Shown here: piece after piece, positions 44,741 through 54,885 of the stretch
How the letters are laid out: every line of letters begins with the position of its first letter
Position numbering within the stretch: the stretch's first letter is position 1
Assembly (NCBI RefSeq): GCF_050003625.1
Contig: NC_134397.1
Location: 264,362,070 to 264,426,069 of the forward strand
Reading direction: 5' to 3'
Origin: Haematobia irritans
Taxonomy: Eukaryota > Arthropoda > Insecta > Diptera > Muscidae
Length of the DNA: 64,000 nt
Notes under the pieces: generated by a model
The model's database searches: none
Told to the model about the DNA's origin: nothing
What the model saw: only the letters and a program-made list of their open reading frames with translations
Translations under genes and position numbers: made by a program

Positions 44741-44985
44741 TTTTGATTTCATTTATACTTCACCTTATACCCTGCAAAAAATACAAACATACAAAAATTC
44801 AAATAACAGGTTGGCTGATAAGTCCCCGGTCTGACATATAGATGGCGTCGCTAGTATTAAATACATATTATTTTAATATAGTACCAACCTTCAAATGATT
44901 CGTGTCAAAATTTGACGTCTGTAAGTCAATTATTTTGTGAGATACAGCGTCTTTTGTGAAGCAACTTTTGTTATTGTGAAAAAAA

Positions 44986-46029
44986 TGGAAAAAAAGGAAT
45001 TTCGTGTTTTGATAAAATACTGTTTTCTGAAGGAAAAAAATAGGGTGGAAGCAAAACCTTGGCTTGATAATGAGTTTCCGGACTCTGTCCCAGGGAAATC
45101 AACAATAATTGATTGGTATGCAAAATTCAAGCGTGGTGAAATGAGCACGGAGGACGGTGAACGCAGTGGACGCCCGAAAGAGGTGGTTACCGACGAAAAC
45201 ATAAAAAAAAAATCCACAAAATGATTTTGAATGACCCTAAAATGAAGTTGATCGAGATTGCAGAGGCCTTAAAGATATCAAAGGACCAACACGTTCCTTT
45301 GATATCATTCAGCAATATTTCGATATGCGGAAGCTCTGTGCAAAATGGGTGCCGCGCGAGCTCACATTTGACTAAAAACAACAACGTGTTGATCATTCTG
45401 AGCGGTGTTTGCAGCTGTTAACTCGTAATGCACCCGAGTTTTTCCGTCGATATGTGACAATGGATGAAACATGGCTCCATCACTACACTACTGAGTCCAA
45501 TCGACAGTCGGCTGAGTGGACAGCGGCCGGTGAACCGTCTCCGAAGTGTGGAAAGACTCAAAAGTCCGCTGGCAAAGTAATGGCCTCTGTTTTTTGGGAT
45601 GCGCATGGAATAATTGTTATCGATTATCTTGAGAAGGGAAAAACCATGAACAGTGACTATTATATGGCGTTATTGGAGCGTTTGAAGGTCGAAATCGCGG
45701 CAAAACGGCACCATATGAAGAAGAAAGAAGTGTTGTTCCACCAAGACAACGCACCGTGCCACAAGTCATTGAGAATGATGACAAAAATTCATGAATTGGG
45801 CTTCGAATTGCTTCCCCACCCACCGTATTCTCCAGCTCTGGCCCCCAGCGACTTTTTCTTGTTCTCAGACCTCAAAAGGATGCTCGCAGGGAAAAAATTT
45901 GGCTGCAATGAAGAGGTGATCGCCGAAACTGAGGTCTATTTTTAGGCAAAACCGAAGGAGTACTACCAAAATGGTATCAACAAATTCGAAGGTCGTTGTA
46001 TCGCTCTTGCAGGGAACTATGTTGAATAA
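44986..46029 (+). pseudogene. Himar1-like transposase, copy 5
   Basis: Covers the gene from MEKKEFRVLIK to NYVE. Lesions: extra bases in the A-run near 45203-45212, a template-switch inversion at 45274-45306, CAA-to-TAA in the LTFDQ motif near 45371, GAG-to-TAG at 45943-45945 and a 9-bp loss between two CGT repeats near 45993. The central frame 45409-45945 is open and carries MDETWLHHY, HQDNAPCH and APSDFF. Confidence 0.94.
45274..45306. repeat. Template-switch hairpin with inverted loop
   Basis: GATATCAAAGGA, loop CCAACACGT, then TCCTTTGATATC. In the other copies the same place reads GATATCAAAGGAACGTGTTG followed by GTCATATC. The loop and right arm are the reverse complement of that native sequence. 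Confidence 0.95.
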
Positions 46030-46030
46030 T

Positions 46031-47746
46031 AACAAGTATATACAGCACTAAGTTCGGCTGGGCCGAATCTTAAATACCCACCACCTTGAACCAAATATTA
46101 GGGTTTCCTTTGAAATTTCAGGAGGGCTTGTGGACTTGAGGACACTTCCCTTAGATAAATTTAAAGACTTCACCTATGAGGACTATATCATATTATGGAT
46201 TTATAAGAACCATTTTTGTTTGAGTTTTAGAGGAATTCATTAACATCTCTTGTAAGTGTGCAAGTAAATTATAAAATAACGTCTTGATTTGAAATCTTAA
46301 ATCTGTAGAAGTAAAATCTGGAAATTTTACATTGAGTTTCAAGCAATTTTCATGATCAGTGCGCCTTCTACACCCTCAAGAAGTGAAGTCGGTCTATATG
46401 GAGGCATTACCAAATGGACCGATAAAAACTTAATCCGATACACGTTTTTGTGAGCCTAAAATACCAGAATATTTACAATTTCAGGCAAATCAGATAAAAA
46501 CTACGGTTTCTAGAAACCCAAGGAGTTAAATCGGGAGATCGTGCTTATGGGGGCTATACTAAAATATGGACCGATACTCACCGTTTTCGGCACACCTCTT
46601 TATGACCCGAAAATACCTCTAGATTTCCAATTTCAGGCAAATGGGATAAAAACTTCGGATTCTAGAAGCCCAAGAAGTAAAATCGGGAAATCGGTCTATA
46701 TGGGGGCTATACCAAAATATGTACCGATACTCACCATTTTCGGTACACCTCTTTATGGTCCTAAAATACCTCTAGATGTCCAATTTCAGACAAATTGGAT
46801 AAAAACTAAGGTTTCTATAAGCCCAAGACCCCAAATCGGGAGGTCGTTTTATATGGGGGCTATACCAAAATATGGACCGATACTCACAATTTTTTCCACA
46901 CGTATTTGTGGTCCTACAATACCTCTAGATTTCCAATTTCAGGTGAATTGAATAAAAACTGCGGTTTCTATAAGCCCAAGAGGTAAAATCGGGAGATCGG
47001 TCTATATGGGGGCTATACCAAAATATGGACCGATACTCACAATTTTTTGCACACGTATTTGTGGTCCTACAATACCTCTAGATTTCCAATTTCAGGTGAA
47101 TTGAATAAAAGCTGCGGTTTCTATAAGCCCAAGAAGTAAAATCGGGAGATCGGTCTATATGGGGGCTATACCAAAATATGGACCGATATTCACAATTTTT
47201 TGCACACGTATTTATGGTCATAAAATACCTCTAGATTTCAAATTTATGGCAAATTGTATAAAAACTACGATTTATATAAGCCCAAGACCCCAAATCGGGA
47301 GATCGGTCTATATGGGGGCTATACCAAAATATGGACCGATACTCACCATTTTTGGCACACCTCTTTATGGTCATAAAATACCTCTAGATTTCAAATTTCA
47401 GGCAAATTGGATAAAAACTACGATTTCTATAAGCCCAAGACCCCAAATCGGGAGGTCGGTTTATATGGGGACTATAACAAAACCTGGACCGATATAGCCC
47501 ATCTTCGAACTTGACCTGCCTGCAGACAAAAGACGAGCTTGTGCAAAATTTCAGCACGATTGCTTCATTATTGAAGACTGTAGCGTGATTACAACAGACA
47601 GACGGACATCGTTATATCGTCTTAGAATTTCTCCCTGATCAAGAATATATATACTTTATATAGTCGGAAATCGATATTTCGATGTGTTACAAACGGAATG
47701 ACAAACTTATTATACCCCCGTCACCATTCAATGGTGGTGGGTATAA
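46031..47746 (+). mobile_element. DINE-like element D
   Basis: 5' end CAAGTATATACAGCACTAAG with GGGCCGAATCTTAAATACCC; 3' end GTTACAAACGGAATGACAAA and a hairpin of TATACCCCC and GGGTATA. It is inserted in Himar copy 5 without a clear target duplication beyond shared A residues. The best-preserved member of the family in the window. Confidence 0.7.
46531..47500 (+). repeat. 153-bp tandem repeats inside element D
   Basis: Unit starts (ATCGGGAGATCGGTCTATAT type) at about 46531, 46684, 46836, 46989, 47142, 47296 and 47448: a 152-154 bp period. Frames of 136 and 112 codons arise because the period is 51 codons. The repeated peptide (GRSVYMGAIPKYGPILTIF) is not a recognised protein. Confidence 0.93.
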
Positions 47747-47813
47747 AAACGAATTTTGACAAAAAAAATGTGTTTTTCTTTGCTAGACCGGGGACTTATC
47801 AGCCAATCTGTTA

Positions 47814-48535
47814 AATGAATATAAATCAGATAAATTTGCAGTTTTATGATCATAACAAGCTGATGTGCTCTACTCTCCATATGTTGCGAATGTCAACATT
47901 CAGGGCCAAAAGGAAAACGAAAAAAAAAAACATCTGCTTCTATCAGTTCCGTTCGCACAGCCCTCCGCAGCTCATTGTATATTCAGTAAATAAAGTTTAG
48001 AAAGAATTTGTTGTTATTGTTGCTGGTGCTGCTGCTGCTATTCTAAAGTGTCATTCAATTGTTTATTGTCATGATTGTTGTTGACTGTAACTCTGGTGTT
48101 TTGTCGTCCTTGCTTTTTTTGTTGCAGTCTTTGCCTTCTGCATTCATATCAAATGAGATGTTTCTAACGATGGCAACACAAAATTTGCGCTTACTTCGAG
48201 GACATGAGTGTGTATAAGTTAGCGCAAGCAAATGGCTGGATTGACCTTATCCTTCTTTAGAGTATCGGCGAAAATGTTTATTAGACTGGCAGATCTATTG
48301 TTTTATTTGGAATTTCGATTTTGTACAATCACCCACATTGAAAAAAAAATATTGTCAGTTTGGCATGTATATGTCTTGAGTAGAAATTGGAATGGGGCAT
48401 GGCTGCCAATATTGCCGTTTTTTTTCTTCAAAAAGTACAAAATGCCGATTTTACTTTCGAAGGTATAGTAGCTCTGTGCCAATAATTGTTGATAAGTACG
48501 AAGGTTGCCTTTTATATATGTAGTGATTGGGCAAT
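47814..48535. other. Non-coding DNA with a (TTG/CTG) patch
   Basis: Trinucleotide-rich at 48003-48045. A hAT-like left end (GGCTGCCAATATTGCCG) lies at about 48400, without a partner. Confidence 0.5.
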
Positions 48536-48539
48536 CCTA

Positions 48540-48660
48540 CACTCAAAAAAAAAGTTTACTTGGATCCAAAGATTTCGACCTTCCCTTAAGGATTTTGGTA
48601 TTGATTCCGAGCCAAAGATGCGGTTTCTTTAAAATAAATAAATTTTCAACTTAAAAAAAA
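48540..48660 (-). mobile_element. CACT-type MITE end fragment
   Basis: Starts CACTCAAAAAAAAAGTTTAC after TA (48538-39). It continues as the reverse complement of 60450-60565 (GATTCCGAGCCAAAGATGCG). Confidence 0.8.
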
Positions 48661-50074
48661 AATATTCATATAATCTAATGTGTATAAAATTTTGTTTATG
48701 CATAGGTATGTATACAATATTTTTATAATATTAAATTGAGCCGAGGGGCTTTTTGGGCAGCAAATAAATCAATTACTTCTTCAGTCGGCACATTTATTCG
48801 GCGATGAACCGACATTAATGCCAATCCATTGAGACTACTCTCGCTAGTCGAATTTCTACACTGTTAGAAAAATATGTTTTTCATATGTTCCGATATAAAC
48901 AAAATGTGTTTCGGGCACGATTTTAAACCACAATATATTTAAATGCGAACATGTAATGTTCCTAAACTAACACTAAATGTTTGGGACATCTATGTTAATA
49001 TGTTAGAATATATTATGTTTGGGGCATGAATGTTTCATAAAAATAATATGTGTTAATGTAAACATATATAAATATAAATAACAAATATAAATTAACAAAT
49101 TTCGAGTAAACATATATATGTTGTGATATTTTATTCAGAGAGCGACAAAAAGAGAGTATAGAGAAAGAAATAGAGATGGAAACCGGGAGGGTTGACGTAA
49201 GATATCAACATAACAAAGCGAGAGAATGAAAAAAGAACAGTTTCTATGAAACCGCTTGTATGTTGTTTCGGAAAACTGTTTTATGATAAGGCTAAAAATT
49301 TTGATATGCTTAAGTCTAAATATTATTTAATTTGAATAAAGAGAATAGACATTCGGAACCAAGAGAATAGACATTTGAAAAACAAACTGCAATGTTTTCG
49401 CCTTGAGAGCAGCATTTTATGCATGTGTGAACATGTGTTTTGTTTATCATTTTGGCATTATGGGCACAATTTTTCGTTAAAATAAATCAGGGGTCTTCAT
49501 AAAAATAACGAAAGGGCACTATACTCTTTTTAGAGTTGGGACAGTAAAATGAAATAAGGAGGAAATAGTGAAAAATTACACAGTAAAATGTAAAAATACA
49601 AACTTTAGTTCCTCTTTATTAAAAAGTAGTCCACGAGGAGTTGACGGACACCATCAAATATAAAAGCGGGCATTAAGTTCGGGTTTTACAGCTAAAACAA
49701 TTTAAAAAGTTTATTTTCTTTAAAATGAATTATTAAAGAAAAATAAAAGGAATTTTAAATTTATAAATAAATTTATGTTTATATTATAAAATTATGTATG
49801 TATGTTTATACTCGACTCCACGTTCTTTTGTTAGTTTTTGAATTCCTTCCAAATTTTAAAGTTTTGTACAAAAACAGTTTTTTATTAAAAAATTGTTATT
49901 TTTGCAATAAAAAATAATATTTTATCCAAAAATCAGTCAATTTCGTTTATATAAAGCTCTGTTACTGACTATAAATCTTTAATAACACACATTTCGAAGT
50001 TTCATTTAAAAATAAATTAATATAGTATAAATATAAATGTGTAAATTAAAAAAAAAAAAAAAAAACAAAAAAAA

Positions 50075-50150
50075 TGTTCGGTCGGAGCAGGGATTGAACC
50101 CACGACCCTTTGTATGCAAGGCAGACATGCTAACCACTGCCCCACGTGGC
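50075..50150 (-). repeat. tRNA-like head, minus strand
   Basis: On the minus strand: GTGGGGCAGTGGTTAGCATG (box A region), CTTGCATACAAAGGGTC, then box B GGTTCAATCCC. A T-rich Pol III-like stop follows after CCGAACA. The acceptor stem does not close. Confidence 0.78.
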
Positions 50151-50264
50151 AAACAAATGTATGTTTCTGTTAAATAATGTTATGTTTGCATGGGCTCGTG
50201 GGCGCTGCAAACTATGCTATATATATGTAACTTAAAACGATAATTATCTACCGGTGACTATAAC

Positions 50265-50335
50265 AGCTACGTAGCCCAGTGGATAGTGTGTTGGCTTACA
50301 AACTGTATGGTCCTCGGTTCGATTCTCCGTGCAGG
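50265..50335 (+). repeat. Second tRNA-like head, plus strand
   Basis: GTAGCCCAGTGGATAGTGTG (box A region), TTGGCTTACAAACTG, box B GGTTCGATTCT. It is the better preserved of the two copies of this head. Confidence 0.75.
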
Positions 50336-50694
50336 CGAAAATTTATAAAAGTGAATAATTTCTTCAACATTATTTGTATTACAGAAAAAGGTGCCAATAA
50401 CTAAAAAATTTCGTGGAAGTGAAAATTACGAGTATGTTAGGGAATGAGCACAATCGTGTTTGGGAAAAATTCTTCCAAGCATATAATATTTTTGGCTCAA
50501 AATGCTTCCAAACATATAATATGTTCACATAAAACAAACATATTAATGTTTCGGCAGTATGCAATAATATATGTGCTTCCTGCAAAATATGTTTGGAACA
50601 TATGTTAAAGAAGCGATTTTTTTTGAGGGTGTAAGATACGTCTTTAATCTCTTCATTGTTGAAAATGAAAGTTCGGATGAGTACGTAGTAACTG

Positions 50695-51399
50695 CAGGGA
50701 TGGAAAATGCAGTACTGTAGTACATTATTCAATACTTTTTCACCCCGGTCAGTACCGTAGTACCCCCGCGAATGATTTAGTACCTTTTGTGTAGACATTT
50801 GTGAGTCGATATCAGATTTATGGTACAATAGCTTTGACAAAATATTTTAATATTTTGAGAAAGTCTTTATCAACCTTATTTGCTAATAGTCTTTTACAAA
50901 TATGGCAAAACAGACATGTTCATGTGGGAAGAAAATCTCGATTTTGTAAAAGAAATAGTCAAAAACAGGATTTTTTATTGAATTTCAAGAATGTTTTAGT
51001 CGAAAAAAGAATGCGATTCTATATTATCGATTTTTTATTTCGGTAGAAAATGTTGTCAAAATGTTATTTCTATATAGAATTTTTGCAAAATTTTATTTTT
51101 ATAGAAAATTTTGTCAAAATTTTATTTCAATTGAAAATTTTGTACAAATTTTATTTCTATAGGAAATTTTTGCAAAATTTTATTTCTATAGAAAAAATTT
51201 TGCAACATTTTTTTCTACAGATTTTTTTTGCAAAATTTTATTTCTATAGAAAATTTTGTGAAAATTTTATTTTCTTTAAAATTTAGTCTCTTGACAATAA
51301 TTTTCCAGTGAAATTTTTGTTGAAATTTAGTAAAAAGTACCTTTCCGCTCAAAAAATACCTTTTTTGTACTTTCTTAAAAATTGTATTTTCCATCCCTG
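50695..51399. mobile_element. hAT-type MITE carrying 29-bp satellite
   Basis: The ends are CAGGGATGGAAAATGCAGTA and TGTATTTTCCATCCCTG. The 8-mer AGTAACTG occurs at 50687-50694 and 51400-51407. Subterminal GTAGTAC, AGTACC and GTACTT motifs occur near both ends. The interior includes about 250 bp of the 29-bp satellite. Confidence 0.93.
51040..51290 (-). repeat. 29-bp satellite inside a hAT MITE
   Basis: About eight units (TTATTTCTATAGAAAATTTT and variants with GCAAAA in place of GTCAAAA). They lie fully between the hAT ends. Confidence 0.92.
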
Positions 51400-51454
51400 A
51401 GTAACTGGCAAAGTGACCAAAATTTTTAAAAGAATATGCACGTTTGGAATTATC

Positions 51455-52048
51455 CCCAGCAAAAACTGGGTAAGCACTAGTGATTCTTTTATTAATACCG
51501 GTAATCAAAAAGTTACTACTTGTAGTGTTACCTGTGATTTAAAAATAATAACTTACCTGTGTAGGCAAAAAGTGATTCTTTCTATTAATACCAGTAATCA
51601 AAATCATATCTTGAGGTCCGGGTTCGGCTCTAAAATGGGCACCGTTAATAGTAGCGATAAGTAATGCCAAATTACATTTCAGAAAAAAATTGCCAATGAA
51701 ATATACCTTTGTTTTCTAAAGTGGTATAGTACATAATTTATATTACAAAATAACATCATTGAATAGATCCATGTGGTGGAGCGTGGTATAATGTGTTGGA
51801 TTACAAAACAACAGGAGTGAGTGCGCATTTTTTGGGTATCTTTATGGTAAAAATATTATTTTTGGAGAGCTGGTATGCTTGCGAAGAAGTACTTATTTTT
51901 CGACTACTAGTATGCTTGCACGGAAGTACTTTCCTCCAATGTCATGCCCGTGTAAAAGTATTACTACTGATATATGTACGAGGAAGTTGTTACCAATTTG
52001 GCGCAGGCATACTTGTACTCATACCTGGTAATAGGAGTTTTTGCTGGG
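51455..52048. mobile_element. Unclassified TIR element, CCCAGCAAAAACT ends
   Basis: The left end CCCAGCAAAAACTGGGTAAG and the right end GGAGTTTTTGCTGGG are 13-bp perfect inverted repeats. GGTAAT/TAATACCGGTAATC motifs recur inside. No target duplication was found. A 175-codon frame (51793-52320) overlaps its right half but has no recognisable domain. Confidence 0.55.
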
Positions 52049-52465
52049 TCTCTTTATTGCACTCTCCAAGTGCTTCCATCGCTGAATTAGGCAGGTTCTT
52101 TTCGAGGGTTTTGCGCAATTTCATTTACACATGTGTGTTTGGCTGTTTCGTTGTTGTTGCTATGGCCAAACAAAACGAGTCATGTTCACAAAAAGAACAA
52201 CAAACACAAATAAAAAGCAGAAAGACATTTTTCAAAAATGAAATTTGTGGTGCGAGAACAAAAACAATTTGTTTTTTTTTCGACCGTCGTTTGACGGGCT
52301 TTTCAACTAGTATTCTATGATTTGTGCAAGTTTTATAGGTAAGCGTTTTTCAAAATAAAACCTCCAGCTTTTCTTCAACATCTGCGATAAGATTTTTCTA
52401 TGCAGCTAAAAATATATATTTATTTATATAAAAATATTCATTCATTTGAATGAATATTTGAATGA

Positions 52466-52510
52466 ATATAGGGGGGGGGGGCGGTTTGATCCCCCTCACC
52501 CCCCCCCCTG
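52466..52510. repeat. G-run facing C-run
   Basis: Eleven consecutive G at about 52471, then CGGTTTGATCCCCCTCA and another C-run of 11. This could fold as a GC hairpin and is unusual in such AT-rich DNA. It follows a small AT palindrome (CATTTGAATG). Confidence 0.8.
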
Positions 52511-52514
52511 AATT

Positions 52515-52831
52515 TGGCCTTGCATATAGTTGAAGCTCTTTTATCTTAAATTTAAAGATTCAATATTTTAGTTAATTTAAGGACGATTTATTTAAATAAA
52601 AAATGTGTTTCTTTACTTTAAGGAAAATTGATATACGACTTTAACGGAGGGACGTAAATTTCCAAAATTTGTGTCCTAAATTTAATAATTTTTTTTCCGC
52701 AAAAATTATAAACTTTATCTTAATTAAAATTTCATTATTTTAAAGAAATTTTTCCTTGGTATTGTGTAAATTGTGCATCCTAAAATTTAGGTTGCGTAAT
52801 CTTTAATGTTACGTAAATATTTTTTTCAGTG
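52515..52831 (-). mobile_element. CACT-type MITE, left half
   Basis: On the minus strand it begins CACTGAAAAAAATATTTACG after TA (52832-33) and follows the 59914-60565 element for about 310 bp, with TAATTAAGATAAAGTTTATA and AGGACACAAATTTTGG. The other end is missing. Confidence 0.82.
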
Positions 52832-52880
52832 TAGTGGTGCAATTTCCCAACTGTCGTAAAGCTTTGTCTTTTTCTAGGTA

Positions 52881-53108
52881 CACACAAAGAAAATTTCATT
52901 AAAATTGAGCCAACGACAAATTTTCATTGATATAACGAAACATTTTCATTAATACAATGAAAATATTCGTTAATAGTACGAAACGTTACGTTGATTAACA
53001 GAAAATTCGTAATAATAACGAAATTTTTCGTTGTATTAACGAATTTGTTTCATTGGCTCACTTTTAATGACACATTTCGTTAATATTACGAAACTTTTTC
53101 TACCAGTG
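52881..53108. mobile_element. Palindromic MITE of 228 bp
   Basis: TA flanks (52879-80 and 53109-10). The ends are CACACAAAGAAAATTTC and TTTTTCTACCAGTG. Both halves contain CATTAAAA-TGAGCCAA in inverted order and many ACGAAA/TTTCGT repeats. Non-coding. Confidence 0.78.
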
Positions 53109-53180
53109 TAATACATACAAAGAAATACAAGCGCTATTTGTATTGTTTACAACAACTTAAAGGATCATATCGTCCAAAAA

Positions 53181-53425
53181 ATGGAATTAAATCGCGAAAA
53201 TTTGCATGCGATTATTTTTTACAACTTTGGACGGCAATTAACTCAACGGCAGTGCATCGATGAACTGAGTTCTGTTTTGGCGATGAAACTCCGTCAAGTA
53301 TTAGATTTTATCGATGGTGATTTATGGTGAGTTCAGCGTAGTTTTCCCCATGACGAATGAAGGTCGTCCAAAATCAGTTGATGCTTTGCGCCAACTGATA
53401 TTCCTTATCACACCGGTGTCACAGT
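53181..53425 (+). pseudogene. Mariner transposase N-terminal relic
   Basis: The frame from ATG at 53181 reads MELNRENLHAIIFYNFGRQL then TQRQCIDELSSV, the N-terminal HTH region of a mariner transposase other than Himar1. A missing base after SSV shifts the frame; GDE follows in another frame, then RWYGEFS-like and EGRPKSVDALRQL. The sequence stops at a satellite junction near 53428, so the catalytic domain is absent. The element ends are not recognisable. Confidence 0.8.
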
Positions 53426-53560
53426 ATGTAGAATTTTCTATAGAAATAAAATTTTGACAACATTTTCTATAGAAATAAAATTTTGACAAAATTCTTTATA
53501 GAAATAAAATTTTTACAAAATTCTCTATAGAAATAAAATTTTCACAAAATTCTCTATTCT

Positions 53561-53913
53561 AGGTTAGGTTAGGTTAGGTTATGTGGCAGCCCGATGTATC
53601 AGGCTCACTTAGACTATTCAGTCCATTGTGATACCACAGTGGTGAACTTCTCTCTTATCACTGAGTGCTGCCCGATTCCATGTTAAGCTCAATGACAAGG
53701 GACCTCCTTTTTATAGCCGAGTCCGAACGGCGTCCAACATTCCAGTGAAACCACTTAGAGAAGCTTTGAAACCCTCAGAAATGTCACCAGTATTACTGAG
53801 GTGGGATAATCCACCGCTGAAAAACTTTTTGGTGTTCGGTCGTAGCAGGAATCGAACCCACGACCTTGTGTATGCAAGGCGGGCATGCTAACCATTGCAC
53901 CACGGTGGCTCCC
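53561..53913 (-). mobile_element. Best-preserved full-length SINE
   Basis: 353 bp. On the minus strand: GGGAGCCACCGTGGTGCAAT, GGTTAGCATGCCCGCC, CTTGCATACACAAGGTCG, box B GGTTCGATTCC, then the body with GGTGGATTATCCCACC. It ends in four CCTAA-type pentamers. It is inserted in a satellite unit. Confidence 0.96.
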
Positions 53914-54584
53914 TATAGAAATAAAATGTTGCAAAAATTTTCTCTAAAAATAAAATTGTGCATAAATTTTCTTTAAAAATAAAATTCTGCATAAATTTTT
54001 TATAGAAATAAAATTTTGACAAAAGGTTCTATAGAAAAAAAAATTTAAAAAATTCCCTATAGAAATAAAATGTAGTAAAAATTTTCTCTAAAAATAAAAT
54101 TGTACATAAATTTACTATACAAATAAAACATTGCATAATTTTTTTATAGAAATAAAATTTTGACAACATTTTCTATAGAAATAAAATTTTGACATATTTT
54201 CTACGGAAATAGAATTTTAACAATATTTTCTATGGAAATAAAATATTGCAAACATTTTCGAGAGAAAAAAAAATTGACAAAATTTTCTAGAGAAAATTTG
54301 CAAAAAAAATTTTGCAAAAAAACAAAATTCTAGAAATTAAGTTTTGACAAAAATTTCTTTACAAATCAAATTATTGCAAAAATTTTCTTTACAATTAAAA
54401 CTTTTTAAAAATTCCCTATAGAAATAAAATATTGCAAAAATTTTCTATAGAAATAAAATAAAATTTTAACAAAATTATCTATAGAAAGAAAATGTTGCAA
54501 ACATTTTCTATATAAATAAAATTTTGGGAAAATTTTCTATAGAAATAAAATTTTGCAAAAATGTTTTTGTGTGATAGTTGACCT

Positions 54585-54885
54585 TTAAATTGTTAATTAT
54601 ATTTGTTTAGTTTGCCTCGAGGTCATGTGAATAAAAACAGATGTTGTTGTTTTTGTGAGTTGTAATTTTTATTTCCAAAAATATAGTTTGAGACATCTCC
54701 GATGCTCGCCTTCAGGGAAATTAATGTAAAATTAAAAACAATGAACTTGTTCATAAGAGAGTAAGTTATAAATGTACTCTCTTATGAACAAGTTCATTGT
54801 TTCTTAATTCTTAATTAATTTCCCTGAGGACGAGCATCGGAGATGTCTCAATATATTGGATATTTTTAAATAAAAACCAGTAAGG
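54585..54885. mobile_element. Foldback with near-perfect long arms
   Basis: The inner arms 54672-54763 and 54775-54870 pair around an 11-nt loop. TGAACTTGTTCATAAGAGAG and GAGACATCTCCGATGCTCG are in the left arm, their complements in the right. The outer left arm (CCTCGAGGTCATGTGAATAA, 54616) pairs with 56130-56150. The right arm is thus interrupted by DINE-like element E and resumes at 56103-56175. Confidence 0.9.

Larger units (their letters stand above)
44806..47811 (+). mobile_element. Himar1-like mariner, copy 5, split by a DINE-like element
   Basis: The left end is ACAGGTTGGCTGATAAGTCC and the right end is CTTATCAGCCAATCTGT, with TA flanks at 44804-05 and 47812-13. Subtracting the insertion at about 46031-47746 leaves about 1.29 kb, the full Himar1 length. 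The insertion lies in an A-run just after the transposase stop codon. Confidence 0.95.
48859..50631. mobile_element. Long non-autonomous TA-target element with tRNA-like modules
   Basis: The left end CACTGTTAGAAAAATATG and the right end TTTTTTTTGAGGGTG are flanked by TA (48857-58 and 50632-33). Both ends are rich in AACATATG motifs (CATATGTTCC left, GGAACATATG right). The interior from about 49810 to 50440 is homologous to 35137-35977, including both tRNA-like heads. No coding capacity. Confidence 0.6.

Noticed and set aside
50265..50335. Functional tRNA gene
   Set aside because: Box A and box B are present, but the acceptor stem does not close and the copy lies in a dispersed repeat; the same holds for the heads at 35430, 35612 and 50075.
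51793..52320. 175-codon open frame
   Set aside because: No recognisable family. It starts inside and ends beyond an unclassified TIR element, and its codons look unconstrained.
53561..53581. True telomeric TTAGG array
   Set aside because: Only three to four pentamers, always at the SINE 3' end and flanked by ordinary sequence.
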